A stretch of DNA of 64,000 bases, from assembly GCA_013821455.1 (NCBI GenBank), contig JACDGS010000006.1, positions 62,001 to 126,000 on the forward strand, read 5' to 3'. Of the stretch, positions 27,257 to 36,563 are shown piece by piece. The position numbers were made by a program, and so were the translations under genes. Position 1 is the stretch's first letter, and each line of letters starts with the position of its first letter. The stretch comes from Chthoniobacterales bacterium. GTDB taxonomy: Bacteria; Verrucomicrobiota; Verrucomicrobiia; Chthoniobacterales; UBA10450. The notes under the pieces were generated by a model, which did no database searches, had not been told where the DNA came from, and saw only the letters and a list, made by a program, of their open reading frames with translations.

Positions 27257-28531
27257 ATGGGCTGGATCGCGTTTGTGCTGGCGGTCGCGCTGGTTGTTTA
27301 CGGATCCTGGCGCGTCTGGCGCGAATGGATTTTACCCGCGCGGCATCTCGATCGACTCGTTAGGGCAATCAACGCCCGGGAAACGCCGGCGACGTTTCTT
27401 ATCGGCGAGCGCGGGCGGATGCGGCAGATCGGTCTGGGGTTCGAGGAGGTTTTTCTGCGCGATCGCGAGCTGCAAACGCAGGCGCAGAAGCGGGAGTTTG
27501 GCGTGCAGGCGATCACCGGTGCGATGGCCGATGGGCTCGTCGTCTCCGACGGCGAACGCCGCATCCGGCTGGCGAATCGCGCGTTTCGCGAGATGTTCGA
27601 AGTCGATGGCCTAACGAACGAAAGCAGCCTGCTCGAAATCATCCGTGACGCCGGCGTCGAGCGATTGTTAAGCGAATCGCTCACGCGCGGCGAGACTCAG
27701 CGCGGCGCCATGACCCTGCCGGGAGCGGAAAATCGGCAACTGGAAGTGCTGGTCGAGCCGATCAAAAATGACCACGCGCAGGTCAACGGCGCGGTCGTGT
27801 TGTTTCGCGACGTCACCGGCGTGCGCCAGACGGAAACGATGCGACGCGATTTCGTCGCCAACGTTTCGCACGAGCTACGGACGCCGCTTTCGATCCTGCG
27901 CGGCTATCTCGAGACGCTGCTGGAAAATCCGAAGCAGCCGCCCGCGGAATTGCTTCGCATTTTCGAAGTGATGGAGCGCCACTCGAACCGGCTCACGCTC
28001 CTCGTGGACGACGTGCTCAGCCTCGCGCGCCTCGAAGACTCTGGCGCTTCTCTCGATCTCACGACCGTTCGCCCGGCGAATTTTTTGCGTGGGATGATGC
28101 GCGATTGGGAAAAGAAATTCGCCTCGAAACGTCTCGCGGTGGAGCTCGACGCGGCCGACGACCTGCCGCTCTTGCAAGCGGACGAAGGCCGGCTCCAGGA
28201 AGTAATTTACAACCTGCTCGATAACGCGGTGAAATACTCCGAACCTGGGGGCCGCATCATCGTTGGAGCGACGCCCCACGATGAGCAGCTTTGTTTTAGC
28301 GTGTCTGATTCCGGCAGCGGCATTCCAGCACGTGATCTCCCGCGGATTTTCGAGCGTTTTTATCGCGCCGATAAATCGCGGCAAAGCGAACGCGGCGGGA
28401 CCGGTCTCGGTCTGTCGATCGTCAAGCACATCGCGCAACTGCATGGCGGCCGAGTCGAGGCGGAAAGCGAGACCGGCCGGGGCACGACCGTGCGGGTGTT
28501 CTTACCACGGCACGAAACGGCGGTTCGTTAG
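27257..28531 (+). CDS. phoR: Phosphate regulon sensor histidine kinase PhoR
   Basis: 424 residues: one N-terminal membrane helix (about 3-18), a short HAMP-like linker, a PAS domain (about 80-190, ITGAMADGLVVSDGERR, VVLFRDVTGVR), the dimerisation/phospho-acceptor segment with His205 (FVANVSHELRTPLSILRGY), and the catalytic ATPase domain with N box (NLLDNAVKYS), G1 (DSGSGIP), F box (IFERFYR) and G2 (GGTGLGLSI). The single helix plus PAS layout is that of PhoR proteins that sense phosphate through Pst/PhoU. It lies 9 bp after phoB. The stop is followed 3 bp later by a REP-like element starting GGGTAG. Confidence 0.93.
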   Translation: MGWIAFVLAVALVVYGSWRVWREWILPARHLDRLVRAINARETPATFLIGERGRMRQIGLGFEEVFLRDRELQTQAQKREFGVQAITGAMADGLVVSDGERRIRLANRAFREMFEVDGLTNESSLLEIIRDAGVERLLSESLTRGETQRGAMTLPGAENRQLEVLVEPIKNDHAQVNGAVVLFRDVTGVRQTETMRRDFVANVSHELRTPLSILRGYLETLLENPKQPPAELLRIFEVMERHSNRLTLLVDDVLSLARLEDSGASLDLTTVRPANFLRGMMRDWEKKFASKRLAVELDAADDLPLLQADEGRLQEVIYNLLDNAVKYSEPGGRIIVGATPHDEQLCFSVSDSGSGIPARDLPRIFERFYRADKSRQSERGGTGLGLSIVKHIAQLHGGRVEAESETGRGTTVRVFLPRHETAVR

Positions 28532-28534
28532 AGT

Positions 28535-28596
28535 GGGTAGCACACGCGTCCGTGTACTGGTCGCGCTGTTTCAGGCGACGAACTTTTTCTTCGCCT
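28535..28596. repeat. REP-like half element at the phoR 3' end
   Basis: GGGTAGCACACGCGT...TACTGG and GGCGACGAACTTT resemble the left arm of the palindrome at 31853-32000 (GGGTAGCGCATGCGT..., same GCGACGAACTTT internal block). Only one arm is present. Its GTAG gives a second in-frame TAG after the phoR stop. The rest up to 28692 contains one 9-mer copy (28621). Confidence 0.5.
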
Positions 28597-28692
28597 TCGC
28601 GCATTTGCGCCTGTCATCACGCCTAACGAAAAGCGAGAAGCCATCTAATCGTAACTCGCAACTGCACGGAAACTGCTTTAATTCCTTAGAGA

Positions 28693-29382
28693 ATGATCGC
28701 GCCCAAACACATCCTCGGAACCTTCGACGAAGCGCTGGCTTCCCTGCGCAACAACGTCCTGATGATGACCGGCCTAACCACGCGCAATCTCGAGAACGCG
28801 CTCAACGGTTTGCAACAACGCGACGACGACCTGTGCGCGACCGCGATCGCCGACGACGAGGAAGTCGATCAACTCGAGAAGCAAGTGGACAAGGACGGAA
28901 TCGATTTGCTCCTCCGTTTTCAACCGGTCGCGTCCGATCTGCGGCGAGTCGTTTCGGCGATGAAGCTCTCGGGAAATCTCGAGCGCATGGCCGACCAGGC
29001 CGTCAACATCGCGCGCAAAGCACGCAAGCTGAACCGTCATCCGGCGCTCGACGAAACGGCCTTGATCGAGCCGCTGCGCGAGCATGCCATGAGCATGTTC
29101 AAGGACAGCGTCGATGCCTACGTGCACGAAGACATCGAGCTGGGGCGCGGCTTAAAAGCACGCGATAAAACGCTCGACGAGATGAACGCCAACACGAGCC
29201 GGCGTCTGATCGAGCGCATGGCGCAAGACCCGGAACAGTTGCGCGGCTATTTGAACTTGATGTTCATCGCGCGGCATCTGGAGCGGGTGGGCGACCACGC
29301 CACGAACATTGCGGAGGACGCGATCTACGCCGCGGCGGCCGAGGACATTCGGCATCAGCCCTACGTGCCCGCGAGCGCCTAA
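28693..29382 (+). CDS. phoU: PhoU-family phosphate signalling protein (copy 1)
   Basis: 229 residues, all helical, with the two repeated three-helix PhoU motifs: EEVDQLEKQVDKDGIDLLLRF (split), [26 protein letters not shown] in the first half and [24 protein letters not shown] in the second, the latter being the metal-binding E/DxxxD element. PhoU links the Pst transporter to PhoR and restrains Pho activation in high phosphate. It has a close paralogue at 32027-32725 next to pstB. This copy sits between phoR and the DUF47-pit pair, so it may serve Pit or PhoR rather than Pst. Confidence 0.92.
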   Translation: MIAPKHILGTFDEALASLRNNVLMMTGLTTRNLENALNGLQQRDDDLCATAIADDEEVDQLEKQVDKDGIDLLLRFQPVASDLRRVVSAMKLSGNLERMADQAVNIARKARKLNRHPALDETALIEPLREHAMSMFKDSVDAYVHEDIELGRGLKARDKTLDEMNANTSRRLIERMAQDPEQLRGYLNLMFIARHLERVGDHATNIAEDAIYAAAAEDIRHQPYVPASA

Positions 29383-29402
29383 CGACACGGACTTTTCCTT
29401 CC

Positions 29403-29612
29403 GGGGAGGACGGGCTGGCAGCCCGTCGTTCGGTGCAGTCTGCACCGAACCGTGCGGAGGTGGAGGGCGAGTGACCAGAGCACGTCTTCGCCACGGAAGA
29501 TCCCGCCGTCGGACTGTTCGTACGCTCGTTTCGAAATAGTCGTTCCACCTTCTCACTCCGCACGGTTCGGCGCAGACTGCGCCGAACGACGGGGTGGCAC
29601 CCCGTCCTCCCC
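29403..29612. repeat. Large two-armed palindromic repeat
   Basis: Left arm 29403-29459 and right arm 29556-29612 are near-perfect reverse complements starting GGGGAGGACGGG and ending CCCGTCCTCCCC. Each arm contains two internal hairpins (GACGGGCTGGCAGCCCGTC and TTCGGTGCAGTCTGCACCGAA). The 96-bp centre is not repetitive. Fills most of the phoU-DUF47 gap. Different family from the GTAG-footed elements. Confidence 0.8.
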
Positions 29613-29693
29613 AGAGCGGATTCGACGCAAGCCGGCTTTTTTCCGCTTGGCCGCGCGGTTGATTTCGTTTAACCGCAGCACGAAAGCCTCCGC

Positions 29694-30332
29694 ATGCTCT
29701 CGCTCAAAAAACTGCTCGGCCACGATGAAAAATTCTTCGACCTGCTCGAGGCGAGCGCGCAGCAGGCGGACAGCAGCGTCCATCATCTCGTCGATCTTCT
29801 GGCCAAACTGGAGAAGCACGATTCGCCGCAGAGCATCGAGGAATTTGTCCACAGCCGGCGCAAGGATAAGCAGATCACGCAGGAGCTGACGGAGCAGCTT
29901 TGCAAAACTTTCATCACCCCGCTGGAGCGCGAAGACATTCAGGCGCTCGCCGCTTCGCTCTACAAGATTCCCAAGACGGTCGAGAAAATCGGCGAGCGCA
30001 TTTTGATTTGTCCCGGCGATCTCCATGGCCGCCAATTTCAAAAGCATCTGCAGCTCCTCGACCAGGCCGCCGAAGCGGTCCTCGCGATGGTGAAAGAATT
30101 GCGCAACGGCACCGACGTCGCGACCGCGCGCGAGATGAATGCGCGTCTGCAAACGATCGAAGGCGACGCCGATAAGCTCGAGCTCGAACTCCTGCGCGAT
30201 CTTTATCACGGCGAGTACGAGGCGAAGCAGATTATCTTTTTGCGCGACCTCTACGTCCTCCTGGAAAAGGTGATCGACCGCTGCCGCGATGCCGGCAACA
30301 TCATTCTCCAGGTCGTGCTGAAGTATTCCTAG
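29694..30332 (+). CDS. DUF47 (PhoU-like) regulator of Pit transport
   Basis: 212 residues, helical, start LSLKKLLGHDEKFFDLLEASA, then SSVHHLVDLLAKLEKH, PLEREDIQALAASLYKIPKTVEKIGER and the C-terminal signature FLRDLYVLLEKVIDRCRDAGNIILQVVLKYS. DUF47 proteins are distant PhoU relatives almost always encoded with Pit, whose activity they appear to modulate. Here it precedes pit by 18 bp, with a TCGTTAGGC word in the gap. A decayed second copy of the same gene pair is at 36660-37765. Confidence 0.92.
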   Translation: MLSLKKLLGHDEKFFDLLEASAQQADSSVHHLVDLLAKLEKHDSPQSIEEFVHSRRKDKQITQELTEQLCKTFITPLEREDIQALAASLYKIPKTVEKIGERILICPGDLHGRQFQKHLQLLDQAAEAVLAMVKELRNGTDVATAREMNARLQTIEGDADKLELELLRDLYHGEYEAKQIIFLRDLYVLLEKVIDRCRDAGNIILQVVLKYS

Positions 30333-30350
30333 TTCGTTAGGCGAGCCTTT

Positions 30351-31385
30351 ATGGTGCTCTTCTTTCTGGTCGTCGTCGCGGCCATCGCCTTCGAATACAT
30401 CAACGGTTTCCACGATGCCGCGAACGCCATCGCCACCGTGGTCTCGACCAAGGTTTTGACGCCGCGGCAGGCCATCGCGATGGCGGCTTTTTTTAATCTC
30501 ACCGGCGCGCTCATGGGCACCGCGGTCGCTTCCACCATCGGCAAAGGCATGGTCGATCTCAAAGTGGTGACGATGCAGACGATCCTCTGCGCATTGTTAG
30601 GCGCGATCGTTTGGAACTTGGTCACCTGGCTGCTCGGGTTGCCTTCGAGTTCCAGTCACGCGCTCATCGGCGGACTTTGCGGCGCGGCTGTCGCTTCGGC
30701 CGGCGGCGATTTTTCCGTGCTGAAATGGCGGACCGGTCTGCTCCCGAAAGTTGTGGTGCCGATGATCTCTTCGCCCGTCGCGGGTTTTATTTTTGCCGCA
30801 CTGTTGATGCTCCTGCTCCTCATCGTGCTCCAGTCTTTCACCCCGCATGTGGTGCAGCGAATTTTCGGCAAAGCGCAGCTCGTGAGCGCGGCCTGGATGG
30901 CGCACAGCCACGGGACTAACGATGCCCAAAAAACCATGGGCATCATCGCGCTCGCGCTTTTCACGGGCACGACCAGCGGCGCGTTTGCGCATCTGCCGCC
31001 GGGCTTACATTTCCTCATCACGCCGGCGTTCGCAGTGCCGAAATGGGTCGTCGTCCTCTGCGCCGCGACCATGGCGGCGGGGACCGCAGCGGGGGGCTGG
31101 CGGATCATTCGAACATTAGGCCACAAGATGGTGAAGCTGCAGCCGGTGCACGGTTTCGCCGCGGAAACGACCGCCGCGGTGATCATTCAAGCGGCCAGCT
31201 CCTATGGCATTCCGCTTTCCACCACCCACGTTATTTCCGCGTCGATCATGGGCGTCGGCGCGGTGAAACGTTTCAGCGGCGTGAAATGGACCCTCGTTAG
31301 GCGAATCGTTTGGGCGTGGGTTTTCACTCTGCCGGTCACCGGGCTGCTGAGTTATCTTCTCGCGCGCGGTTGGGCGCTTTTATGA
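30351..31385 (+). CDS. pit: Low-affinity inorganic phosphate transporter (PiT family)
   Basis: 344 residues with about 10 membrane helices. Both PiT signature repeats are visible: EYINGFHDAANAIATVVSTKV near the N terminus (split) and AHSHGTNDAQKTMGIIAL in the second half, plus GLPSSSSHALIGGLCGA and GIPLSTTHVISASIMGVG. Transports metal-phosphate with protons across the inner membrane. It is coupled to the upstream DUF47 gene and overlaps sixA by 4 bp (ATGA). One 9-mer copy is encoded as LVR near the C terminus. Confidence 0.94.
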   Translation: MVLFFLVVVAAIAFEYINGFHDAANAIATVVSTKVLTPRQAIAMAAFFNLTGALMGTAVASTIGKGMVDLKVVTMQTILCALLGAIVWNLVTWLLGLPSSSSHALIGGLCGAAVASAGGDFSVLKWRTGLLPKVVVPMISSPVAGFIFAALLMLLLLIVLQSFTPHVVQRIFGKAQLVSAAWMAHSHGTNDAQKTMGIIALALFTGTTSGAFAHLPPGLHFLITPAFAVPKWVVVLCAATMAAGTAAGGWRIIRTLGHKMVKLQPVHGFAAETTAAVIIQAASSYGIPLSTTHVISASIMGVGAVKRFSGVKWTLVRRIVWAWVFTLPVTGLLSYLLARGWALL

Positions 31386-31858
31386 AACTTTATTTTCTCC
31401 GTCACGGGAAAGCCGACTGGCCAAATTGGAAAGGCGCCGATGACGATCGGCCTCTGACGAAGGCCGGCCGAAAAGAAGTGCGAATGATGGCGAAGTTTCT
31501 CGTTAGGCTAAAAGTGAAGCCGGATCTCGTCCTAACAAGTCCACTGCCGCGTGCGGCGCAGACAGCGGCGATCGCCGCGGAGGAGCTGGGATTGAAATGC
31601 TTGGAAGAAAAGTCGCTCGCGCCCGATTTCGGAATGGCGGAGTTGAAGCGGCTGCAAAAAAAGCACGCGGATAAATGCCTCATGCTCGTCGGGCATGAAG
31701 AGGACTTTTCGCGGGTGATCGCTGGCCTAACGAAAAACGAAATCAAGCTCGCGAAGGCTGGTGTCGCGCTCGTGGAATTGAAAGAGCCCGATTCCGGGAA
31801 ACTGCGCTGGCTTTTCCCGCCGAAGTTTTCCCGGGTGGTGAGCCGCTTCTCCGGGTAG
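31382..31858 (+). CDS. sixA: SixA-type phosphohistidine phosphatase
   Basis: 158 residues from ATG 31382, which overlaps the pit stop. Histidine phosphatase fold: catalytic RHG in LYFLRHGKADWP, second Arg/Pro element in LVLTSPLPRAAQTA, and the late His in LMLVGHEEDFSRVI. SixA proteins dephosphorylate phosphohistidine in phosphorelays or PTS proteins. Placement inside a phosphate transport operon is uncommon and hints at a signalling link, perhaps to PhoR, which is speculation. Two 9-mer copies lie inside. The stop TAG (31856-31858) falls within the foot GGGTAG of the adjoining REP palindrome. Confidence 0.88.
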   Translation: MKLYFLRHGKADWPNWKGADDDRPLTKAGRKEVRMMAKFLVRLKVKPDLVLTSPLPRAAQTAAIAAEELGLKCLEEKSLAPDFGMAELKRLQKKHADKCLMLVGHEEDFSRVIAGLTKNEIKLAKAGVALVELKEPDSGKLRWLFPPKFSRVVSRFSG

Positions 31859-32000
31859 CGCATGCGTCTCGCGTGCTGGTCGACGCGTCTCGCGGCGACG
31901 AACTTTCTCGCCCCGCGCCGTTGAGAGATGGCGAGTCGTTAGGGGAAAAGTTCGCGACGGTGGAACACCGTCGCCAGCACGCGAGACGCATGCGCTACCC
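31853..32000. repeat. REP-type palindrome with GTAG foot, between convergent phosphate operons
   Basis: Perfect 27-bp arms: 31853-31879 (GGGTAGCGCATGCGTCTCGC...) and 31974-32000. The centre contains inner GCGACG/CGTCGC pairing and one TCGTTAGGG variant of the dispersed word. It would form a strong bidirectional terminator between sixA and phoU copy 2 and supplies the sixA stop codon. Confidence 0.85.
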
Positions 32001-32026
32001 AAACTGCCGAGCGAACGCTCGCTAAC

Positions 32027-32725
32027 TCACGCGTAGTTCAGCGAATTCGCCTGATGCCGGATGTCTTCGGCGTCGGTCGTGTAAACAGCGTCCTCGCCGA
32101 TGTTCTTTGCGTGGTCGCCGACGCGCTCGAGATGGCGCGCGATGAAGAGCAACTCCAGGTATTCGGGAATTCGCGCCGGGCGTTCCGCCATCTTCGCGGT
32201 CAGGTTATCGGCGATGTCGTGATTCATTTGGTCGAGCTCGCGGTCGCGCCGCTGGAGGGTGCGCGCAAGGGTGGTGTCGGCATCGGCAAAAGCGCGGATG
32301 CTGTCGCGGAAGAGTGAGTTTGCTTCGATGAACATCGGCCCGAGCGCGATGGCTTCGTCGAGCTCCGGCTCCATCGTTAGGCGACGAGAGCGACGCGCGA
32401 TTTTTACCGCCTGGTCGGCCACGCGTTCGAGGTTGGCGCCGAGCTTCATGGTCGAAACGACCTGCCGCAGATCGGACGCGACCGGTTGGAAACGCCGCAG
32501 AATTTCCACGCCGTCGCGATCGATTTTTTTCTCGAGTGCGTCCACTTCCGCTTCGTCGGAAATGGTGACGGCGCACAGCGCGGCGTCGCGATCGAGCAGG
32601 CAGGTCATGGCATTCTGCAAATTGCGATCCGTTAGGCTAGCCATCATGAGCGCGTCGGCGCGGAGAGCATCGAGCGCCCGGTCGAAGTCGCGCAGGATAT
32701 GTCCGTTGGGCATCGTTAGGCTCAA
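32027..32725 (-). CDS. phoU: PhoU-family protein of the pst operon (copy 2)
   Basis: 232 residues; same two-repeat helical architecture as copy 1 ([20 protein letters not shown] region, then [23 protein letters not shown] and [24 protein letters not shown]), and the same TDAEDIRHQ-like tail as copy 1's AAAEDIRHQ. As last gene of pstSCAB-phoU it is the classical PhoU. Its ATG lies inside GCCTAACGATG, and it overlaps the pstB stop by 4 bp. The two copies are similar enough to suggest a lineage duplication. Confidence 0.92.
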   Translation of the reverse strand: MSLTMPNGHILRDFDRALDALRADALMMASLTDRNLQNAMTCLLDRDAALCAVTISDEAEVDALEKKIDRDGVEILRRFQPVASDLRQVVSTMKLGANLERVADQAVKIARRSRRLTMEPELDEAIALGPMFIEANSLFRDSIRAFADADTTLARTLQRRDRELDQMNHDIADNLTAKMAERPARIPEYLELLFIARHLERVGDHAKNIGEDAVYTTDAEDIRHQANSLNYA

Positions 32726-33573
32726 CCGAAACGGCCGGTGATGTAGTCTTCGGTTTTGCGTTCGCGCGGCGAGCTGAAGATCTGCGCGGTGTCGCCGAAC
32801 TCGATCAGCTCGCCCACGTAAAAGAAGGCGGTCTTATCGGAGACGCGGCTGGCCTGCTGCATGTTGTGCGTCACGATGACGATAGTGTATCGCGTGCGCA
32901 GTTCGCGGATGAGTTCCTCGACGCGCGCCGTCGCGATAGGATCGAGTGCGCTGCACGGCTCATCCATGAGCAGCACTTCTGGCTCGACGGCGATGGCGCG
33001 CGCGATACAGAGGCGCTGCTGTTGGCCGCCGGAAATGCTCATGCCGGGTTTTTTGAGATCGTTTTTTACTTCGTCCCAAAGCGCGGCCATGCGGAGCGAA
33101 CGCTCGAGGCGCTCGTTGAGAATGTGGCGATCGCGCACGCCGTTCAGCCGCAAACCAACGAGGACGTTTTCCTCGATCGACATGGTCGGGAACGGATTCG
33201 ATTTTTGAAAGACCATGCCGATGCGGCGCCGCGCCATCGCGGGATCGGAGCCGGGCCGATAAAGATTTTCGCCGTGGAAAAGAATCTCGCCGTCCACGCG
33301 GGTGTGCGGGACGAGTTCATGCATGCGGTTGAGACAACGCAGGAAAGTCGATTTGCCGCAACCGCTCGGGCCGATGATAGCGGTGACAGTTTTCGCCGGG
33401 ATCTCGATCGAGATGTTCTTGATCGCCTGTTTTTCGCCATACCAGATGGAGAGATTGCGAACATCGAAGGCCGGCGCGGTGACGGCAGGAGCAACGGCAT
33501 TGTCGTTAGGCGCAGGCGTGAGCGCGCTGGTTTGCGAAGTGGGTGTCGGAGCTGACATCGTGAGGTTGGACAT
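32722..33573 (-). CDS. pstB: Phosphate ABC transporter ATPase PstB
   Basis: 283 residues from ATG 33573; a longer frame exists but would overlap pstA by more than 70 bp. A Thr/Pro/Ala-rich extension of about 35 residues precedes the ABC domain: Walker [11 protein letters not shown]-loop FQKSNPFP, signature [14 protein letters not shown], Walker [14 protein letters not shown]-loop IVTHNMQQ. Energises phosphate uptake. The pstA stop codon lies 5 bp upstream within ACCTAACGAAATG. One 9-mer copy is encoded as PND in the N-terminal extension. Confidence 0.95.
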   Translation of the reverse strand: MSNLTMSAPTPTSQTSALTPAPNDNAVAPAVTAPAFDVRNLSIWYGEKQAIKNISIEIPAKTVTAIIGPSGCGKSTFLRCLNRMHELVPHTRVDGEILFHGENLYRPGSDPAMARRRIGMVFQKSNPFPTMSIEENVLVGLRLNGVRDRHILNERLERSLRMAALWDEVKNDLKKPGMSISGGQQQRLCIARAIAVEPEVLLMDEPCSALDPIATARVEELIRELRTRYTIVIVTHNMQQASRVSDKTAFFYVGELIEFGDTAQIFSSPRERKTEDYITGRFG

Positions 33574-33577
33574 TTCG

Positions 33578-34438
33578 TTAGGTGACCCGGGCGGCGCGGT
33601 CGCGAGTGAGGAAACGGACAGAAACATTGATGACAAAAATGCCGACAACGAGGACGAGCGCGCCGGCCCAAGCCTGCCGATGCCAGTCTTCGTAAGGCGA
33701 AATGGCGTAGGAAAAAATTTGCAGTGGGAGCGCGGCGATCGGCTCGGCCAGATTGCGATTCCAGAAGCGGTTGCCGAAAGCGGTGAAGAGCAACGGCGCG
33801 GTCTCGCCGGCGATGCGAGCGAGCGCGAGGAGAATGCCGGTGACGATGCCTTTCGACGCGGTCTTCATCACGATGTGAATGATGGTGCGCCAGCGGCTGA
33901 TGCCGAGGGCGAGGGACGCTTCGCGATATCCGTTAGGCACGAGCAGGAGCACTTCTTCGGTCGTGCGCATGATCAGCGGGATCATCATAAACCCGAGCGC
34001 AACTCCACCGGCGTAAGCGCTGAAGCTTTTGAAGGTGAGCACGATCAATCCGTAAACGACCACGCCCCAGGTGATCGACGGGACGCCGTTCAAAATATCG
34101 GCCACGAAACGCAGCCACCAGTTGCTGGAAGCGTTGCCATACTCCGCGAGGTAAACGCCGCCGAGCACGCCGATGGGAACGCCAATGAGCGACGCGAGCG
34201 CGAGCAGCTCGCCCGTGCCGACGATGGCGTTGGCCATACCGCCGCCGATTTCACCGACTGGTTTCGGGAGCTGGGTGAAGAAGGCCCAGTTGACCGAGCC
34301 CGCGCCTTTTTGCAGCAGATAGAAGAAGACGAGGCCAAGCGGCGCGATGACCAGGATGGCGGCGAGCAGGGAGAGCGCAGACGCGAGCGCGCTTTTGATC
34401 TTGCGCCAGCGGTGGTTGTCGTGTCGGGCAGCGATCAT
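33578..34438 (-). CDS. pstA: Phosphate ABC transporter permease PstA
   Basis: 286 residues, six membrane helices, with the ABC permease EAA-like loop ([18 protein letters not shown]) and the family motif [16 protein letters not shown]. Forms the inner-membrane channel with PstC. Its ATG is embedded in CCCTAACGATG and 15 bp separate it from pstC; its TAA stop is part of an ACCTAACGA word. The operon order pstS-C-A-B-phoU is conserved across bacteria. Confidence 0.95.
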   Translation of the reverse strand: MIAARHDNHRWRKIKSALASALSLLAAILVIAPLGLVFFYLLQKGAGSVNWAFFTQLPKPVGEIGGGMANAIVGTGELLALASLIGVPIGVLGGVYLAEYGNASSNWWLRFVADILNGVPSITWGVVVYGLIVLTFKSFSAYAGGVALGFMMIPLIMRTTEEVLLLVPNGYREASLALGISRWRTIIHIVMKTASKGIVTGILLALARIAGETAPLLFTAFGNRFWNRNLAEPIAALPLQIFSYAISPYEDWHRQAWAGALVLVVGIFVINVSVRFLTRDRAARVT

Positions 34439-34453
34439 CGTTAGGGCTTTTCG

Positions 34454-35440
34454 TTAGGCGCCGCGGGTCGCAGAGGAATTCTTCAGCGTCCGGAGGAGGA
34501 GTTGGCCGACGAGGTTGGCGACAATCGTGATGCCGAAAAGGACGAGGCCGATTTCAAAGAGCGCCTGCAAATAAAGATCGGTTGTCGCTTCGGTGAACTC
34601 GTTCGCGATTACGCTCGCGAGGGTGTAGCCGGGCTTGAAAAGCGAGGCGGCGATTTGCGGCGTGTTCCCGATGACCATTGTCACCGCCATCGTCTCGCCG
34701 AGCGCGCGGCCGAGTCCCAAAATGACCGCACCGAAGATTCCGCGCTTGGCGTAGCTGAGAACGGCGATGCGCGTCACTTCCCAGCGCGTCGCGCCGAGCG
34801 CATAGGCGGCTTCGCGCTGAAGGTTAGGCACGCTGCGCAAAATCTCGCGCGAGACCGAAGTGATGATGGGCAAAATCATGATCGCGATGATGATTCCGCC
34901 CGCGAGCATGCAGACGCCGTAGATCGGTCCGGTGAAAAGTCCGGTCCAACCAAAGTAATGCTTCAACCACGGGAATGGATAATCGCGCAGCCACGGAATC
35001 ATGACGAAAATTCCCCAGAGTCCGAGGATGACGCTCGGAATCGCAGCCAGCATCTCGATCAAGGAAGTGAGCGGCTGCCGGATCCAAAGCGGCGCGAGTT
35101 CCGTGAGATAAACCGCGGTCGCGATACTCAGCGGCACCGCGATGATCAGCGCGATCACCGACGAAACGACCGTCCCGTAAATGAAAGGCAGCGCGCCGAA
35201 TTGCTCCGCGACCGGATCCCAGGTCGAGGTGCTGAGAAAATTAAAACCGAATTTTTTGATCGATAAAAAAGAGCCGTGTGCCAACTGCCAGCCGACCAGA
35301 AAAACAAGGAGCACGACCACCAGCGCCATCGAAAGGGTGAGCCATTCGAAAGCTTTGTCGGCGAAACGCGACGGCGGCGCCATCACCGCCCGCGTCCGCG
35401 GGATTTCCCCGACCACCGGCATGGGAGCGACGACTGGCAT
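34454..35440 (-). CDS. pstC: Phosphate ABC transporter permease PstC
   Basis: 328 residues with an N-terminal cytoplasmic segment (about 1-30) and six membrane helices. The cytoplasmic EAA-like loop reads LQREAAYALGATRWEVTR, and AIPSVILGLWGIFVMIP matches the PstC consensus. Partner of PstA. Start at ATG 35440, preceded by GCCTAACA; 54 bp after pstS. Another GTG or ATG 20 codons downstream (AVMAPPSRF) could also be used. Confidence 0.95.
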   Translation of the reverse strand: MPVVAPMPVVGEIPRTRAVMAPPSRFADKAFEWLTLSMALVVVLLVFLVGWQLAHGSFLSIKKFGFNFLSTSTWDPVAEQFGALPFIYGTVVSSVIALIIAVPLSIATAVYLTELAPLWIRQPLTSLIEMLAAIPSVILGLWGIFVMIPWLRDYPFPWLKHYFGWTGLFTGPIYGVCMLAGGIIIAIMILPIITSVSREILRSVPNLQREAAYALGATRWEVTRIAVLSYAKRGIFGAVILGLGRALGETMAVTMVIGNTPQIAASLFKPGYTLASVIANEFTEATTDLYLQALFEIGLVLFGITIVANLVGQLLLRTLKNSSATRGA

Positions 35441-35494
35441 TGTTAGGCGGGTTCGTTAGGGCAATTCAGGCGTGCGCGCAGCAGCGCACCGAAG

Positions 35495-36514
35495 TTAATA
35501 CTTGATCTCGCTGATCCGTTGCAAGACGCGCTCCCGCAGCTTGTCGGGAAGCGGCGCGTAATCGAGATCCTTGGCCATTTTCTCGCCGTCTTTCTCCGCC
35601 CATTTCAGGAACTCAACCAGCTTCTTGCCTTTAGTCGCGTCCTGCTGCTGCTGATAAACAAGCAGCCAGGTCACTCCAGCGATCGGGTAGGAATCCTTGC
35701 CTGACGCGTTCGTCATCGAGAAGCGGAAGTCGTCCGGGACTGTCGCCGTGGCCAACGCCGCCGTGACCGAATCCAAGGTCGCCTTCACCACTTGGCCGTC
35801 CGCGTTTTTCAAATCGGCATAGGTCATTTTGTTCTGGATCGCATAAATCAATTCGACGTAGCCGATGGAGTTCGGAGTCTGTTTCACCTGACCAGCGACG
35901 CCTTCGTTGCCCTTGCCGCCGAGGCCAGCAGGCCAACTCACGGAAGTATTATTGCCGACTTTGCTTTTCCAATCCGCACTCACCTTGCTCAGGTAATCGG
36001 TGAAGATAAAAGTCGTGCCGCTGCCATCCGAACGATGGACGACGACGATCTCTTCGTCCGGCAATTTCGCCCCGGAATTAAGCGCGGCGATCTTTGGATC
36101 GTTCCACTTTTTGATCGTGCCGAGATAGATGCCGGCGATGGTTTCGCCATCGAGTTTGAGCGCGGGATTGCCTTCGAGGTTGTAAGTGATCACCACCGCA
36201 CCAGCAACAGTCGGGATGTGGAGCAACTTACCCGGAGCCTTGGACAGGTTATCATCACTCATCGGCCCATCGGACGCGCCGAAATCGACCGTCTGGGCCA
36301 TGATTTGCTTCTGCCCGCCGCCCGAACCGATCGACTGATAATTAAAGCGGACGGAAGGATCGACCTTGGCGTAGGCGTCAAACCATTTCGAATAAATCGG
36401 ATAAGGAAAAGTCGCCCCGGCGCCGTTGATCGTCTGCTGCGCGGAAGCCGTCGCGGCTACGCCAGAGAGGAGCAAAGCAGCGAGGAGTTTGCGGCTGAGT
36501 GAGTGGAGTTTCAT
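35495..36514 (-). CDS. pstS: Periplasmic phosphate-binding protein PstS
   Basis: 339 residues from ATG 36514, chosen because MKLHSLSRKLLAALLL begins a signal peptide (cleavage after TASAQ); the longer open frame upstream is the tail of a decayed pit gene. Mature motifs: INGAGATFPYPIYSKWF, NYQSIGSGGGQ, DFGASDGPM, VVHRSDGSGTTFIFTDYLS and ATVPDDFRFS. The residues contacting phosphate in PstS (GAT, SGSG, D, RxDGSGT) are all present. A candidate Pho box lies 50 bp upstream. Confidence 0.95.
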   Translation of the reverse strand: MKLHSLSRKLLAALLLSGVAATASAQQTINGAGATFPYPIYSKWFDAYAKVDPSVRFNYQSIGSGGGQKQIMAQTVDFGASDGPMSDDNLSKAPGKLLHIPTVAGAVVITYNLEGNPALKLDGETIAGIYLGTIKKWNDPKIAALNSGAKLPDEEIVVVHRSDGSGTTFIFTDYLSKVSADWKSKVGNNTSVSWPAGLGGKGNEGVAGQVKQTPNSIGYVELIYAIQNKMTYADLKNADGQVVKATLDSVTAALATATVPDDFRFSMTNASGKDSYPIAGVTWLLVYQQQQDATKGKKLVEFLKWAEKDGEKMAKDLDYAPLPDKLRERVLQRISEIKY

Positions 36515-36563
36515 AGTGCGGTCACCGTGCCGTAAAGCCCTGACGAGGGTCAAAAGCTTTACT

